A stretch of DNA of 64,000 nucleotides from Fictibacillus terranigra (GCF_030412265.1 NZ_JAUHLN010000002.1:992001-1056000), one strand, 5' to 3'; shown: positions 1 through 9,237, counted from the stretch's first letter. The notes: generated by a model from the sequence alone, not told the origin. Program-made: numbers and translations.

Positions 1-25
1 ATCCTTCTTGTGAAGGAGGGATATC

Positions 26-679
26 ATGCTTGATTTCTCTATACTGCTCAATAATTTTGACACCTATTTAGAAGGCTTCGGCAACACATTGAAAGCTAGC
101 CTCCTGGCTTTGGTCTTTAGCTTTATTATCGGTGTGATAGCGGCTGTTCTGCGGATTTCCCCTGTAAAGATCCTACAGATGATAGGAACGGCATTTGTTG
201 AATTTGTCCGGAACATACCTCTCATTCTGATTTTATTTATTTTTTATTATGGTTTGCCAAGTTTGGGAATGAAGCTTAGCGGGTTTCAAGCAGGGACGAT
301 TGCTCTTTCCATCTATACGGCTGCTTTTATTGCGGAAGCGATCCGTGCGGGGATTTTATCCGTAGACAAAGGCCAAATGGAAGCTGGCCGTTCGTCAGGA
401 TTGACCTATATCCAAACGATGCGCTACATCATATTGCCCCAAGCCATTAAAATCGTTATTCCTCCGCTTGGAAATCAGTTTATAAATCTGGTGAAAAACT
501 CTTCCATCCTTGGCGTTGTTGCTGGCCTGGATTTAATGTACTTTGGGGATTCGATCTCATCGGCAACCTATGTTGTGTTTGACGTCTATATTTTTGTTGC
601 CCTGTTCTATCTTGTATTGACAATACCACTTAGCTTATTCGTCGGTTATCTGGAACGGCGTCTTGCTGTGAGCGGATAA
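26..679 (+). CDS. glnM: Glutamine-type amino-acid ABC transporter permease
   Basis: Inner-membrane permease of a polar amino-acid importer of the HisM/GlnP family. The 217-residue length is normal for the family. Several hydrophobic segments are visible, and the EAA loop that contacts the ATPase is clear (EAGRSSGLTY near residues 130-140, followed by LPQAIK). The ATG follows GGAGGG. The partner permease starts 15 bases downstream. By analogy with the B. subtilis glnQHMP operon, the ATPase and binding protein should lie upstream of the window. Substrate specificity (glutamine against another polar amino acid) cannot be read from the sequence, so the symbol is by gene order only. Confidence 0.85.
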   Translation: MLDFSILLNNFDTYLEGFGNTLKASLLALVFSFIIGVIAAVLRISPVKILQMIGTAFVEFVRNIPLILILFIFYYGLPSLGMKLSGFQAGTIALSIYTAAFIAEAIRAGILSVDKGQMEAGRSSGLTYIQTMRYIILPQAIKIVIPPLGNQFINLVKNSSILGVVAGLDLMYFGDSISSATYVVFDVYIFVALFYLVLTIPLSLFVGYLERRLAVSG

Positions 680-693
680 GGAGGAGACCCGCA

Positions 694-1404
694 ATGGATT
701 TTATTGGTGCTTATTCCACAGGGAATCTGCTCTTTTTGCTGAAAGGGCTCATGACTACCCTTTTGGTTGCGTTCATCGCTATTGTTTTCAGCTTTATTGT
801 TGGAAGTATCCTCGGGATTCTCCGGTATGCAAAGATCCCGATAATTTCGAAAATTGTCGCTGTCTGTGTCGAGACGATCAGAAACCTGCCATTGCTGCTG
901 ATCATCTTTTTCACTTTTTTCGCTTTGCCGGAAGTCGGTATTAAATTGAGCGCTATGATGGCAGCGATCATTGCTCTTATCATCTTTGAATCTGCCATGC
1001 TCTCTGAAATCGTACGGAGCGGTTTAAATTCTATTGAAAAAGGACAGATCGAAGCGGCCAGATCCTCCGGGCTCACATATGTTCAGACGATGCAGCACAT
1101 TATTTTGCCACAGGCACTAAGAAGAATGGTTCCACCCATCGTCAGCCAGTTTATCTCGCTTTTAAAGGATACCTCTCTTGCAGTTGTGATCTCTTTGCCT
1201 GAGCTGCTGCATAATGCACAGATAGTAAATGGAAAGAATGTAAACTATGTCATTCCCACGTTTATACTGATTGCTGTGCTTTACTTCCTCGTTAACTATT
1301 CGTTATCATTACTGGCCAGAAAACTTGAAACGAAAGAACGCAGAAACAGAAAATCTACAGGCAAACTTGTTGCCCAGCATCAAGCGACCGATCAATCCAT
1401 GTAA
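694..1404 (+). CDS. glnP: Glutamine-type amino-acid ABC transporter permease, second subunit
   Basis: Second permease of the same importer, 236 residues. It carries the same EAA-loop signature (EAARSSGLTY, then LPQALRR) and hydrophobic segments matching the first permease, so the two probably form a heterodimeric channel. A strong GGAGGAG site precedes the ATG 15 bases after the previous stop. The C-terminal tail of about 20 residues is polar and basic (KLETKERRNRK), longer than in many homologues. A terminator follows directly, so this is the last gene of the operon. Confidence 0.85.
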   Translation: MDFIGAYSTGNLLFLLKGLMTTLLVAFIAIVFSFIVGSILGILRYAKIPIISKIVAVCVETIRNLPLLLIIFFTFFALPEVGIKLSAMMAAIIALIIFESAMLSEIVRSGLNSIEKGQIEAARSSGLTYVQTMQHIILPQALRRMVPPIVSQFISLLKDTSLAVVISLPELLHNAQIVNGKNVNYVIPTFILIAVLYFLVNYSLSLLARKLETKERRNRKSTGKLVAQHQATDQSM

Positions 1405-1412
1405 ATAAACAA

Positions 1413-1448
1413 GAAAAAAGAGTTCAAACACACTGAGCTCTTTTTTCT
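1413..1448 (+). terminator. Rho-independent terminator of the gln permease operon
   Basis: Inverted repeat AAAAAAGAG / CTCTTTTTT with an AT-rich flank, placed 9 bases after the last permease stop codon. Confidence 0.75.
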
Positions 1449-1510
1449 ATGTTAAAATGGGTGAAACAAAACTTCAGTAATCGTCCAGGATAATGAAAAG
1501 GGGTGAAATC

Positions 1511-2152
1511 ATGAATGCCTTCACTTATACAAAACGAGAAGAAATCATAAATGCCATCACCCATGGCATCGGTGTGATATTCAGCCTTGTCGCCTTAACA
1601 CTTCTTATCGTTTTTGCAAGCTCCCATGGGACTCCGCTGCACATTATATGCTTTGCTGTATTTGGCGGCTCCATGCTGCTTCTGTATACTTCTTCAACCC
1701 TCGTGCACAGCTTTCCGGAGGGAAAAGTGAAAGATATCTTTGAGATTATGGACCACTCTGCCATCTACCTGTTTATCGCTGGATCCTATACGCCGATTCT
1801 CTTGATTGTTGTAAAGGGAGCCCTTGGCTGGGCCTTGTTTGGAACGGTTTGGGGAATTGCGCTGGCGGGTGTAGCGTTTAAAATTTTTTTCACAAAACGC
1901 TTCGTCATTCTCTCAACAGTCGGCTATGTTCTCATGGGATGGATGATCATTTTTGCTTTTAACCGGGTAGTGCTTACTCTCCCTCAGCAGGGGCTTGCCT
2001 GGCTGATCGGAGGCGGAATCTTGTACACGGTCGGTGCCATCTTCTATGTATGGCGTAAATTCCCTTTCAACCATGCAATCTGGCACCTCTTTGTACTTGC
2101 GGGAAGCACCTCTCATTTTATACTTATGTTTTATATTCTCAAGCTTTCATAG
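1511..2152 (+). CDS. Hemolysin III (TrhA/YqfA) family membrane protein
   Basis: Seven-transmembrane protein of the hemolysin III family, part of the PAQR-like superfamily; family members have been linked to membrane-lipid homeostasis. The N-terminal signature ITHGIG, the HS and DHSAIYLFIAGSYTP segments and the C-terminal HAIWHLFVLAGSTSHF segment hold the conserved histidines and aspartate expected to bind zinc. An upstream in-frame ATG at 1493 exists, but AAGGGGTGA sits right before the ATG at 1511, so that start is preferred (213 residues). Haemolytic activity should not be assumed from the family name. Confidence 0.85.
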   Translation: MNAFTYTKREEIINAITHGIGVIFSLVALTLLIVFASSHGTPLHIICFAVFGGSMLLLYTSSTLVHSFPEGKVKDIFEIMDHSAIYLFIAGSYTPILLIVVKGALGWALFGTVWGIALAGVAFKIFFTKRFVILSTVGYVLMGWMIIFAFNRVVLTLPQQGLAWLIGGGILYTVGAIFYVWRKFPFNHAIWHLFVLAGSTSHFILMFYILKLS

Positions 2153-2155
2153 TTA

Positions 2156-2186
2156 GAGACGCTGATACTTATTCAGCGTCTCCTTT
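2156..2186. terminator. Bidirectional terminator
   Basis: Perfect 10-bp inverted repeat GAGACGCTGA / TCAGCGTCTC with a 7-base loop, followed by CTTTT. It lies between the convergent hemolysin III and acetyltransferase genes and can serve both. Confidence 0.8.
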
Positions 2187-2191
2187 TAGTT

Positions 2192-2644
2192 TCAGCGGAT
2201 TCCGGACTCCTTCATCATTTCTTTTTTCATATATTTTTCCGGTTCAACCGTCCGGAACCCGTATTGGCTGTAGAGTCCATGAGCATCGTTGGTCGCTAGA
2301 AGCATGCCTCTTACTTCCTGAAGCTCTTTGAAGTTGGTGATCGTTTCCATCAGCCATTTGGAAAGCCCTTTGCCCCGTCGTTCCCTAAGAATAAACACAT
2401 CGCAAACATACGCTGTCGTAACATAGTCCGTAATAATCCTCGCAAATCCAACCTGTGCCAAGCTTTCCCCTTTCTTCTCATAGACTCCAAAACATAGAGA
2501 ATGATCCACCGCTTTTTGAACCCTTTCCCGTGTAATGCCTTGTGCCCAATACGATTCGCCTGTCAAAAATTCATGTATGAGGCCAATGTTAAGTTTTTCC
2601 TTTTCCATCGAGATGACATACGATCCTTTCTCCCATTCTTCCAT
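2192..2644 (-). CDS. GNAT-family N-acetyltransferase
   Basis: Acetyl-CoA-dependent acetyltransferase of the GNAT fold, about 150 residues. The acetyl-CoA-binding motif A is visible as RERRGKGLSKWL, preceded by the strand VCDVFIL and followed by the C-terminal YSQYGF element typical of the fold. The longer open frame would start at 2680, but GGGAGG lies just before the ATG at 2644, so that start is used. The substrate is unknown: it could be a small molecule, an antibiotic or a protein N-terminus. Single gene, convergent with the hemolysin III gene. Confidence 0.8.
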   Translation of the reverse strand: MEEWEKGSYVISMEKEKLNIGLIHEFLTGESYWAQGITRERVQKAVDHSLCFGVYEKKGESLAQVGFARIITDYVTTAYVCDVFILRERRGKGLSKWLMETITNFKELQEVRGMLLATNDAHGLYSQYGFRTVEPEKYMKKEMMKESGIR

Positions 2645-2668
2645 AAATGAACCTCCCTTTTTATTCAC

Positions 2669-2681
2669 GGTGCCAGGCACC
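2669..2681. repeat. Palindrome GGTGCCAGGCACC
   Basis: Perfect 6-1-6 palindrome between the acetyltransferase start and the next gene. From memory this family of short palindromes recurs in intergenic regions of several Bacillus-like genomes; only this copy was noticed in the window. Function unknown. Confidence 0.5.
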
Positions 2682-2984
2682 TGATTTTAACAAAAATATA
2701 CTTTTTTACCATAGGAAACAGTGATATGCTAGAAGTAATGACTTAACCCCTTTGGAAAAAAAGGTGTGGACTTTTTTCGTCATTTTCAAAAGATGCTGCT
2801 AGTAAATTATCTCATACGATCTTATCACAGTGATAGGAGTTGAAAATTATTCGCTCCTCATCTCAACGCTTGAAAAAGGGATCATCTCAGCAATTTTGGG
2901 TGTGTCCTTTTGGCCTTAGTCCCTCTGGTGAACAAACAAAGGATTATCTGTGCCATCAACTTTTACATAAAATCAGGAGTGAAT

Positions 2985-3743
2985 ATGCGTTTATTATTTT
3001 TCTTCATCAGTATCGCAGGGATGTTCTATTCTATTTTTGTCATAGCGATCACCAGGATAGACACTGGCGCTCTCGCTATCCTGTTTGTTTCTTTTTTGTT
3101 TATGACTATAGCTATTGTTTATCATCCTCTAAGAATACGGTGGAAAAAAAACAAAACGTTCAGGGTATCCACCCTGTCAGCAGTATCCATTGCTCTTATC
3201 ATTGCCCTATGTCTTGAAGGTCTCATCCTTTCCTCGATTAAAGATGACCATCCAGCTGATATCGATTATGTGCTTGTTTTAGGTGCTGGCATTAAGGATG
3301 GAAAACCATCGAGAGTGCTGAAAGAGCGGCTGGATAAAGCCTCCGAATACCTTCATGAACATCCGCATGCAAAGGTAGCTGTAAGCGGAGGACTAACTGA
3401 CGGCGAAAGAGAGACAGAAGCAGAGGCCATGGGCAAATACTTAAAAAACAAAGGCGTTCCTTCAGGTTCGATTGTTTATGAGCACAAAGCCACGAGTACT
3501 TATGAAAATATAAAGTTCTCACAAGAGCTTATGAAAAAATATCTTTCTCCAGAGAAAGAACAGCGTGTGTTAATCATCTCCAGCGATTTTCACCTGCACC
3601 GGGCGAAATGCCTGGCAGAAGACATAGGTCTGAAAGCGTTCGGCCAGGGTTCATCTGTCCCGCTTTCTGTGACACCTCAAGTTCATGTCCGAGAAATTCT
3701 CGCACTCGCCAAATACTATGTAATGGATAAGAATTACTTTTAA
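2985..3743 (+). CDS. YdcF-like membrane protein (DUF218 domain)
   Basis: About 252 residues: three N-terminal membrane segments (residues ~1-90), then a DUF218/YdcF domain. The domain shows the expected pattern DYVLVLGAGI, VAVSGGL, the E-x-E-A-M segment ETEAEAMGKYL, then STYENI and VLIISSDFHLHRA. Homologues such as SanA, ElyC and YdcF are linked to envelope processes, without a defined reaction here. AGGAGTG precedes the ATG at 2985; the longer frame from 2910 lacks such a site. The 300 bases upstream (2682-2984) hold no gene I can support. Confidence 0.75.
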   Translation: MRLLFFFISIAGMFYSIFVIAITRIDTGALAILFVSFLFMTIAIVYHPLRIRWKKNKTFRVSTLSAVSIALIIALCLEGLILSSIKDDHPADIDYVLVLGAGIKDGKPSRVLKERLDKASEYLHEHPHAKVAVSGGLTDGERETEAEAMGKYLKNKGVPSGSIVYEHKATSTYENIKFSQELMKKYLSPEKEQRVLIISSDFHLHRAKCLAEDIGLKAFGQGSSVPLSVTPQVHVREILALAKYYVMDKNYF

Positions 3744-3769
3744 AAGCACCTTTTCCGGGTGCTTTTTCT
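3743..3769 (+). terminator. Rho-independent terminator
   Basis: AAAGCACC / GGTGCTTT stem followed by a T-rich run directly after the YdcF-like stop codon. Confidence 0.75.
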
Positions 3770-3848
3770 ATTGCAGATTTGAATAGTTATACCATCAATT
3801 GGAATCATAAACAAAGAGATACATGAATCGATTCAAATGGAGGCAGCT

Positions 3849-5363
3849 ATGTTCAGACTACGGCAGAAGAAACAACAAAAAACAGCGGGTCAGTCTTCTG
3901 AACAAAGCGGAAACCAGCTGACCATTCGTGAACTGATGGAGAAATGCAAAGCTTCCAAGGACTTTGTTTCCTTTACAAAAAGCGGTCGGCATCCGTTTAC
4001 CATTTCCTATTACAAGAGCATGGTGAACCCCGACCTTGTTCATCGGGATCTAATCCCTCATTTGACCAAAAATGCATCAATGTCACTTAAAGAGCTGGCT
4101 GGAGAAATTCCAATCGAAAACATTGAGCATACGAAAGACATACAGAAAATTAAAGAGAGCTTGTTAATCGGTTCTGTAATGATACAGCCTGATGCGAAAA
4201 AGGCTGACTGCCTGCTGGTTCCAGCGGCCACAGCAGAAAAACGGCAGATTTCAGTTCCTGAAACCGAATTCAGTGTTATAGGTCCGAAGGAAGCATTTGT
4301 CGAAGCGATCGAAGTTAACGTTAACATGATACGCAAAAGGCTCCCGATTCCGGAGCTTCATGTGAAAGAAGTCAAGATCGGAAAATTATCAAAAACGAGG
4401 GTTACGGTCCTTTATATAGACGGAATTGCCAATCAAGAAAATGTTAACACCCTATTACAGAGAATATCAGACATTGAATATGACCACATCTTAGACAGCA
4501 CTTATGTACTTCAGATGATTTCTGACAACCAGAATTCACCCTTTCCCCAATTGATTAATACAGAGCGCCCTGACCGTGTAGCAGCTGTATTGGCAGAGGG
4601 AAAAGTGGCCGTTCTCGTTGATGGATCGCCAAGTGCATTGACAGGGCCGACGACCCTTGTAGAGTTTTTCTCCGCTTTTGAGGACTATTTCCTATCCTGG
4701 CATGTTGCTTCCGTGTTTAGGATGATCCGCCTGTTCTCGGTGTTGTTTTCTGTGTTATCCACCCCTCTTTACGTTGCCGTTCTTACGTTTCACTACGAAA
4801 TGATACCGACAGACCTGCTTGGGACATTGATCGCCTCCAGGTCCAATATCCCCTTTCCGCCGATTGTTGAAGCGATCATTTTAGAATTATCCATCGAACT
4901 GCTTCGCGAAGCAGGAGCGCGTCTCCCTTCAAAAGTCGGGCAGACGATCGGTATTGTCGGAGGTATCGTTATCGGAACTGCAGCCGTACAAGCGGGTCTG
5001 ACAAGCAACGTCCTTTTGATCATCGTTGCCTTAGCTGCACTCGCCTCCTTTACGACGCCGGTTTATCAGATGAGCAACACCATCCGTCTGATCCGCTTCC
5101 CGTTTTTGATTTTTGCTCAATTCTGGGGATTGCTTGGTGTTTCTATCTGTACCGCTTTTATATTAGCTCATACGCTCCGGCTTACGTCGCTCGGCCGTCC
5201 TTACATGGCTCCGTTGTTCCCTTTAAGAATGACCGACCTGAAAGATGCGCTGTTCCGTCTTCCTTTTAGCCGCCAGGGATTGCGCCCCATGCAGATGAGG
5301 CCGGCCGATCCGTCAAGAATGAATTTCCAGAGGGCGATACAAAAGAACGATATTGAAGAATAA
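3849..5363 (+). CDS. Spore germinant receptor A subunit (GerA family)
   Basis: A subunit of a Ger-type germinant receptor of the spore inner membrane. About 504 residues: a cytosolic N-terminal half (to about residue 285), then a C-terminal half with about five membrane segments. The family hallmark is seen around VAVLVDGSPSALTGPTT and in the loop IPFPPIVEAI-LELSIELLREAGARLP. An upstream in-frame ATG at 3837 exists, but TGGAGG sits 7 bases before the ATG at 3849. B and C subunit genes follow. Which of GerA, GerB, GerK or another class it belongs to, and so the germinant, cannot be read here. Expected to be made in the forespore. Confidence 0.93.
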   Translation: MFRLRQKKQQKTAGQSSEQSGNQLTIRELMEKCKASKDFVSFTKSGRHPFTISYYKSMVNPDLVHRDLIPHLTKNASMSLKELAGEIPIENIEHTKDIQKIKESLLIGSVMIQPDAKKADCLLVPAATAEKRQISVPETEFSVIGPKEAFVEAIEVNVNMIRKRLPIPELHVKEVKIGKLSKTRVTVLYIDGIANQENVNTLLQRISDIEYDHILDSTYVLQMISDNQNSPFPQLINTERPDRVAAVLAEGKVAVLVDGSPSALTGPTTLVEFFSAFEDYFLSWHVASVFRMIRLFSVLFSVLSTPLYVAVLTFHYEMIPTDLLGTLIASRSNIPFPPIVEAIILELSIELLREAGARLPSKVGQTIGIVGGIVIGTAAVQAGLTSNVLLIIVALAALASFTTPVYQMSNTIRLIRFPFLIFAQFWGLLGVSICTAFILAHTLRLTSLGRPYMAPLFPLRMTDLKDALFRLPFSRQGLRPMQMRPADPSRMNFQRAIQKNDIEE

Positions 5364-5387
5364 CTCAACAGAACGAAGGTGAAGAAC

Positions 5388-6491
5388 ATGAACATCCATC
5401 CTCAAGAGAATAAACAGGTTTCGCCGTATTTTACCTTTTACCTCATCTCGACCATGCAGATCGGTGTCGGGATCCTGGGATTTCAGCGGTATATCGCCAA
5501 ATCGGCAGGACATGATGCATGGATGGCCGTTATCATCGGCGGCATACTGGTCCATCTCCTCGTCTGGATGATCTATATGATGTTAAAGAGGAGTGACGGC
5601 GATATCATAGCCATTCACAATGATGTGTTCGGTGAATGGATTGGAGGCCTAATCAGCTCGGCCATCATGATCTATACTGTATTCTTGGCGCTCACTGTGC
5701 TGAGAACGTATATAGAGGTCATTCAAGTTTGGATGTTCCCCCATATCAGCATATGGGGGATCTCACTGATTTTATCTTTGCTTGTCTATTATTTTGTCAG
5801 CGGCGGATTCCGGATTGTAACTGCCATCGCCTTTTTCAGCATGGTGATCGGCACCCCGCTGATCCTGTTAAAGTATTTCGCCATCAAGGATTCACACATC
5901 TATAACATTCTTCCTTTATTTGATCACTCGATGATCGATTATTTTGCAGGAACGAAGTCAATGACCCTTAATTACCTGGGATTTGAAATGCTGTTATTCT
6001 ATTACCCATTTATTAAAAATGGAGAAAAATCACACAAGTGGGCACAATGGGGTGTATTTTTCACCATTATTATCTATGGAATAACAGCAGTAGTATCTTT
6101 TGCTTACTACAGCCAAGGACAGTTAAAGCATACCATTTGGGCGACACTGACCCTCTGGAAAATAGTTGAGTTTCCTTTTGTTGAACGCTTTGAATATATA
6201 GGGATATCCGTCTGGCTGTTCGTTATCCTGCCAAATATCTGTATCGCCATCTGGTGTGCCACAAGGGCCAGCAGGAGGCTCTTTGCCATAAAACAAAAGC
6301 ACTCTCTCATTATCGTTGTTATTCTTGTTTATATAGGAACATTATTTTTTCAAGACCGCCAGCAAATCGATGAGCTTAACAACAGGGTGTCCCAAGTAGG
6401 GTATTATTTTATTTATTTTTATATCCCTCTCCTGTTTTTGCTTCATATGCTGGTTTACAAAGTGAGGAAAAGAAAAAATGCGGAAAATTAA
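5388..6491 (+). CDS. Spore germinant receptor B subunit (GerB permease family)
   Basis: Integral membrane B subunit, about 367 residues with ten predicted membrane helices of the amino-acid permease-like superfamily; in receptors of this type it forms the germinant-binding pocket. The N-terminus (QENKQVSPYFTFYLIST) and the following GVGILGFQ are typical. The ATG at 5388 is chosen over a GTG at 5379 because GAAGGTGA precedes it. The 3' end overlaps the C-subunit start by 14 bases, implying translational coupling. Confidence 0.92.
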   Translation: MNIHPQENKQVSPYFTFYLISTMQIGVGILGFQRYIAKSAGHDAWMAVIIGGILVHLLVWMIYMMLKRSDGDIIAIHNDVFGEWIGGLISSAIMIYTVFLALTVLRTYIEVIQVWMFPHISIWGISLILSLLVYYFVSGGFRIVTAIAFFSMVIGTPLILLKYFAIKDSHIYNILPLFDHSMIDYFAGTKSMTLNYLGFEMLLFYYPFIKNGEKSHKWAQWGVFFTIIIYGITAVVSFAYYSQGQLKHTIWATLTLWKIVEFPFVERFEYIGISVWLFVILPNICIAIWCATRASRRLFAIKQKHSLIIVVILVYIGTLFFQDRQQIDELNNRVSQVGYYFIYFYIPLLFLLHMLVYKVRKRKNAEN

Positions 6492-7560
6492 GACTGCCTT
6501 TATCAGTTTCCTTTTGCTTGCTGCAGGGTGTACCCCACAAAAACAAGTGCTCGAAGATATTCAGCTCGTTGGAGCAGTCGGCTATGATTATGTGGATGGG
6601 AAGAAGATTGAAGCTACTGTGGCAGTACCGGTTTCAACAGGAGGAAGTCAGCAGGCAACCCTGTCAAGCACAACCTTTTCTGCCAAATCACATACAAGCA
6701 AAAACATCCGCCAGGTCCTTCAGTCCGAATCGCCGCGGCCCTTTGCAACAGGCCGGGTTTCTACGATCATGTTCGATGAGGAGCTCGCAGAACACGGGAT
6801 TACTAAAATCATTGATTCCATCCAGCGGGACCCTTCGGTCGGAAGAAACATCTATCTTGCCGTGGTGAAAGGAAAAACTAAGGACCTTTTAAATAAGCAG
6901 TACCCGGTTGGTGACATTGCTCCGGTTTATTTGAAAAGGCTGATCGAACAAAATACGGAGCTTACCCTGCCCCGCTACAACCTTCATCACTTTAACTACA
7001 GTTATTACGGGAAAGGCAGCGATCCTTTTATGGCTTATATTGATCAGAAGGAGGGGCATATCCGGATCGCAGGTTTAGCCCTGTTTGATCATTCCAAATA
7101 TGTGGGCCACATCACTTTTTCCGATACCTTTATTTTCAAGCTCATGTATGAAAATTTCCGGCAGGGAACCCATGAATTCAAGTTAGGGAAAGAAAACCAC
7201 CTCACCGTCGAAAACTTAAATTCCAGAGTGAATTATGATATTACGCATAGCAAAACAAACCCAAAAATCAACATAAAAATCCATATCAAAGGTAAGGTTA
7301 ACGATGCGGCCGCTACCCCTCTTTACGAGAAGAAAAAGATAGATATGATTGAAAGGACCATTAAAAAACAAACCGAGCACCAGGCAGAGGCCATGGTTGA
7401 CCGGTTTCAAAAAAAGGGAATTGATCCCCTCGGTTTAGGTGACATTACCAGGAGCCGTTACAGACACTTTAATTTTAATGAATGGAAAAAAGCATACCCC
7501 GATGTCCCGGTTGATGTTAATGTAGACATCCGTGTAACCCAAGCCGGGATTGTTGAATAA
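6478..7560 (+). CDS. Spore germinant receptor C subunit (Ger(x)C lipoprotein)
   Basis: Lipoprotein of about 360 residues. The signal peptide ends in the lipobox LLAAGC, with Cys about residue 18 to be diacylated by Lgt, followed by the GerC-type domain (IQLVGAVGYDYVDGKKIEATVAVP). In receptors of this kind the C subunit sits on the outer face of the spore inner membrane and is needed for receptor function. Last gene of the three-gene ger operon; a bidirectional terminator follows at once. Confidence 0.92.
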   Translation: MRKIKTAFISFLLLAAGCTPQKQVLEDIQLVGAVGYDYVDGKKIEATVAVPVSTGGSQQATLSSTTFSAKSHTSKNIRQVLQSESPRPFATGRVSTIMFDEELAEHGITKIIDSIQRDPSVGRNIYLAVVKGKTKDLLNKQYPVGDIAPVYLKRLIEQNTELTLPRYNLHHFNYSYYGKGSDPFMAYIDQKEGHIRIAGLALFDHSKYVGHITFSDTFIFKLMYENFRQGTHEFKLGKENHLTVENLNSRVNYDITHSKTNPKINIKIHIKGKVNDAAATPLYEKKKIDMIERTIKKQTEHQAEAMVDRFQKKGIDPLGLGDITRSRYRHFNFNEWKKAYPDVPVDVNVDIRVTQAGIVE

Positions 7561-7562
7561 GG

Positions 7563-7609
7563 AAAAGCGTCAGCAGAACAGGCTTTTAGCCGCTTGCTGA
7601 CGCTTTTTT
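7563..7609. terminator. Bidirectional terminator overlapping a stop codon
   Basis: AAAAGCGTCAGCA / TGCTGACGCTTTTTT inverted repeat between the ger operon and the convergent VOC gene. The right arm encodes the last residues (Lys-Lys-Ala-Ser-Ala) of the VOC protein, so the stem is partly coding. Confidence 0.8.
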
Positions 7610-8266
7610 GCTGCTGAATTTGTATGGATATCCATCAAGCTGGCTTGCAGCCGCCGGAGAATCCAAAACAATCTCCATGGGAAAGATTTTTGCCGCCTTA
7701 TTTGAACCGAGCCAATTGCGGCTATCGTCTGAAACAATCAGCAGCCCGTCTTCGTTTCCAAGGGGAGCAAAAGTTTCGTTTTCTCCGTGATAAGTCCCCG
7801 TATTGAGTGCTGCTCTCAACTGTCCTGCAGCTTCCCGGACATCTTTTACCGGCATGCCGATCTCGCTGATCGCCAAAATATCCCTGCTCGTAAAAGGATG
7901 ATCAATGAAATGGTCAATCGTATGTCTTGCAATCAGTTCAACGACATTGCCCGCTGGATCATAAAAATAACAGGCATGGGCATCCCAGTTTTTGAAATAA
8001 ATTTCATTGCTTCCTTCAACAGTGTTTAACGGTACATAGGAGCTGATCCAGTTTTTTGATTCCGAAAAAGCATTGTTCGGTACCGTAAAAGCAAAATGAT
8101 AGTAGCTTTTCTCGTTTCCTGACCGAAAACTAAGCAATGTTGATCCCACGGCGACTCCAAATGACTGGTCATCATTTTTTACCAGTGGCAGACCGAGAAC
8201 CTGATGATAAAAGTTCCGCTGTTCCTTCAGACAATGTGTAAACAGTTTGATCTCTAAGAATTTCAT
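7586..8266 (-). CDS. VOC-superfamily protein (glyoxalase / extradiol dioxygenase type)
   Basis: 226 residues with a clear N-terminal vicinal-oxygen-chelate module: FLEIKLFTHCLKEQRNFYHQVLG, then HFAFTVP and the metal-ligand segment YFYDPAGNVVELIAR. A second, weaker module (residues ~130-226, ISEIGMPVKDV) follows. Metal ligands are suggested by the His/Glu positions, but substrate and reaction (glyoxalase, dioxygenase or resistance protein) are not known. The HxlR-type regulator gene lies just upstream on the same strand, so the pair may be co-transcribed. Confidence 0.75.
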   Translation of the reverse strand: MKFLEIKLFTHCLKEQRNFYHQVLGLPLVKNDDQSFGVAVGSTLLSFRSGNEKSYYHFAFTVPNNAFSESKNWISSYVPLNTVEGSNEIYFKNWDAHACYFYDPAGNVVELIARHTIDHFIDHPFTSRDILAISEIGMPVKDVREAAGQLRAALNTGTYHGENETFAPLGNEDGLLIVSDDSRNWLGSNKAAKIFPMEIVLDSPAAASQLDGYPYKFSSKKASASG

Positions 8267-8307
8267 GTTACTTCCTCCCTGTATCCGCAGAGTTAGAAGC
8301 TGCTATT

Positions 8308-8673
8308 CTAGGATAAACCCGCCTCACTCACTTCTTTATTATAATTTTCTCCTACTTTTTTCTGGTGGGCCCTGCCCCACTTTTCCATCATTCTTAGCGT
8401 TTCCTCGAGTTCTTTACCGTATGAAGTTAGAGAGTAAACGACCTTTGGAGGCACTTGGGGATAGACGGTTCTTGCGATCAAACCGTCCTCCTCCAGTTCC
8501 CGAAGCTGCTGGGTCAGCACTTTCGGTGTGACAGATGAAAGCTGATCTTTTAATTCACCAAAGCGAAAATCTCTCTCCTGAAGAAGGCATAAGATCACGC
8601 CTTTCCATTTACCGCATACCACATCCAGCGTTACTTCAATAGGATGAAAATATTTTCTTTTTCTTTCCTTCAT
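8308..8673 (-). CDS. HxlR-family transcriptional regulator
   Basis: 121-residue winged-helix regulator. The family pattern is complete: GKWKGVILCLLQERDFRFGELKDQL, then VTPKVLTQQLRELEEDGLIAR, then PPKVVYSLTSYGKEL. HxlR proteins act as dimers and often respond to aldehydes or redox stress. It is divergent from the small gene at 8809, and the shared intergenic region carries a near-palindrome that could be its operator. Confidence 0.9.
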   Translation of the reverse strand: MKERKRKYFHPIEVTLDVVCGKWKGVILCLLQERDFRFGELKDQLSSVTPKVLTQQLRELEEDGLIARTVYPQVPPKVVYSLTSYGKELEETLRMMEKWGRAHQKKVGENYNKEVSEAGLS

Positions 8674-8734
8674 TAACCTCAGTCCCCCTGCTCCAAAAGC
8701 GTCATTTAGTATCCAAAAAGTAACTATCTATCAT

Positions 8735-8750
8735 AAAAGTACATACTTTT
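8735..8750. promoter_or_regulatory. Candidate HxlR operator
   Basis: AAAAGTACATACTTTT, a near-perfect 7-2-7 palindrome in the divergent intergenic region between the HxlR regulator and the 98-residue gene. The assignment to the regulator is inference from position. Confidence 0.45.
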
Positions 8751-8808
8751 TTCGATTCCGCCGCCCCAGTATACTTAGTATAGAATAGTTTACACGAAAG
8801 GAAAATGT

Positions 8809-9105
8809 ATGAAAAAAGAAAAAGAACAGGTGAAGATTGAACTCATTCGCAAAGGTGGACAAACGAGTATTCATTTCCGCGATTTGCCTTCTGTTCTTCA
8901 ACTGCTCGAAACAGCAGCTGAGGAAGGGATCGCAAAAAAAGTGGAGCACTTTCATGACATTCTGGCTTTTCGTTCTTCACACGCACCGGTGGGAGAAACC
9001 ATCCTCAGCCTTAATAAAGTAACGAACGAAATACTATTTTTTGCTCCATATCCATTTAAAATCATGGCTGACAGTTTAAATATCGCGATTTCTTATGAAC
9101 ATTAA
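8809..9105 (+). CDS. Hypothetical protein, 98 residues
   Basis: Soluble, mixed-charge small protein not recognised. AAAGGA lies upstream of the ATG. Because it is divergent from the HxlR regulator with a palindrome between them, it may be the regulator's target. No signal peptide or membrane segment is seen. Confidence 0.6.
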   Translation: MKKEKEQVKIELIRKGGQTSIHFRDLPSVLQLLETAAEEGIAKKVEHFHDILAFRSSHAPVGETILSLNKVTNEILFFAPYPFKIMADSLNIAISYEH

Positions 9106-9237
9106 TGGTGCGAGTCGCGACCTTTTTCCTATTTCCTCCAGGAACCACAATGACTTTTGAACGAAATTCAGAGAACGTAAAGGAATCAAAACGCCTTAAA
9201 CGGAACCTTTTACTATCAAACTAAAGGAGGAGCAAGA

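Noticed and set aside
2840-3217. 125-residue open frame overlapping the YdcF-like gene
   Set aside because: Composition is unlike protein (His/Ser/Cys-rich) and it overlaps a gene with clear motifs and ribosome site.
3770-3848. Forespore sigma-G promoter of the ger operon
   Set aside because: TGAATA is present, but the best -10-like CATAAAC is 20 bases away, too far for the usual spacing.
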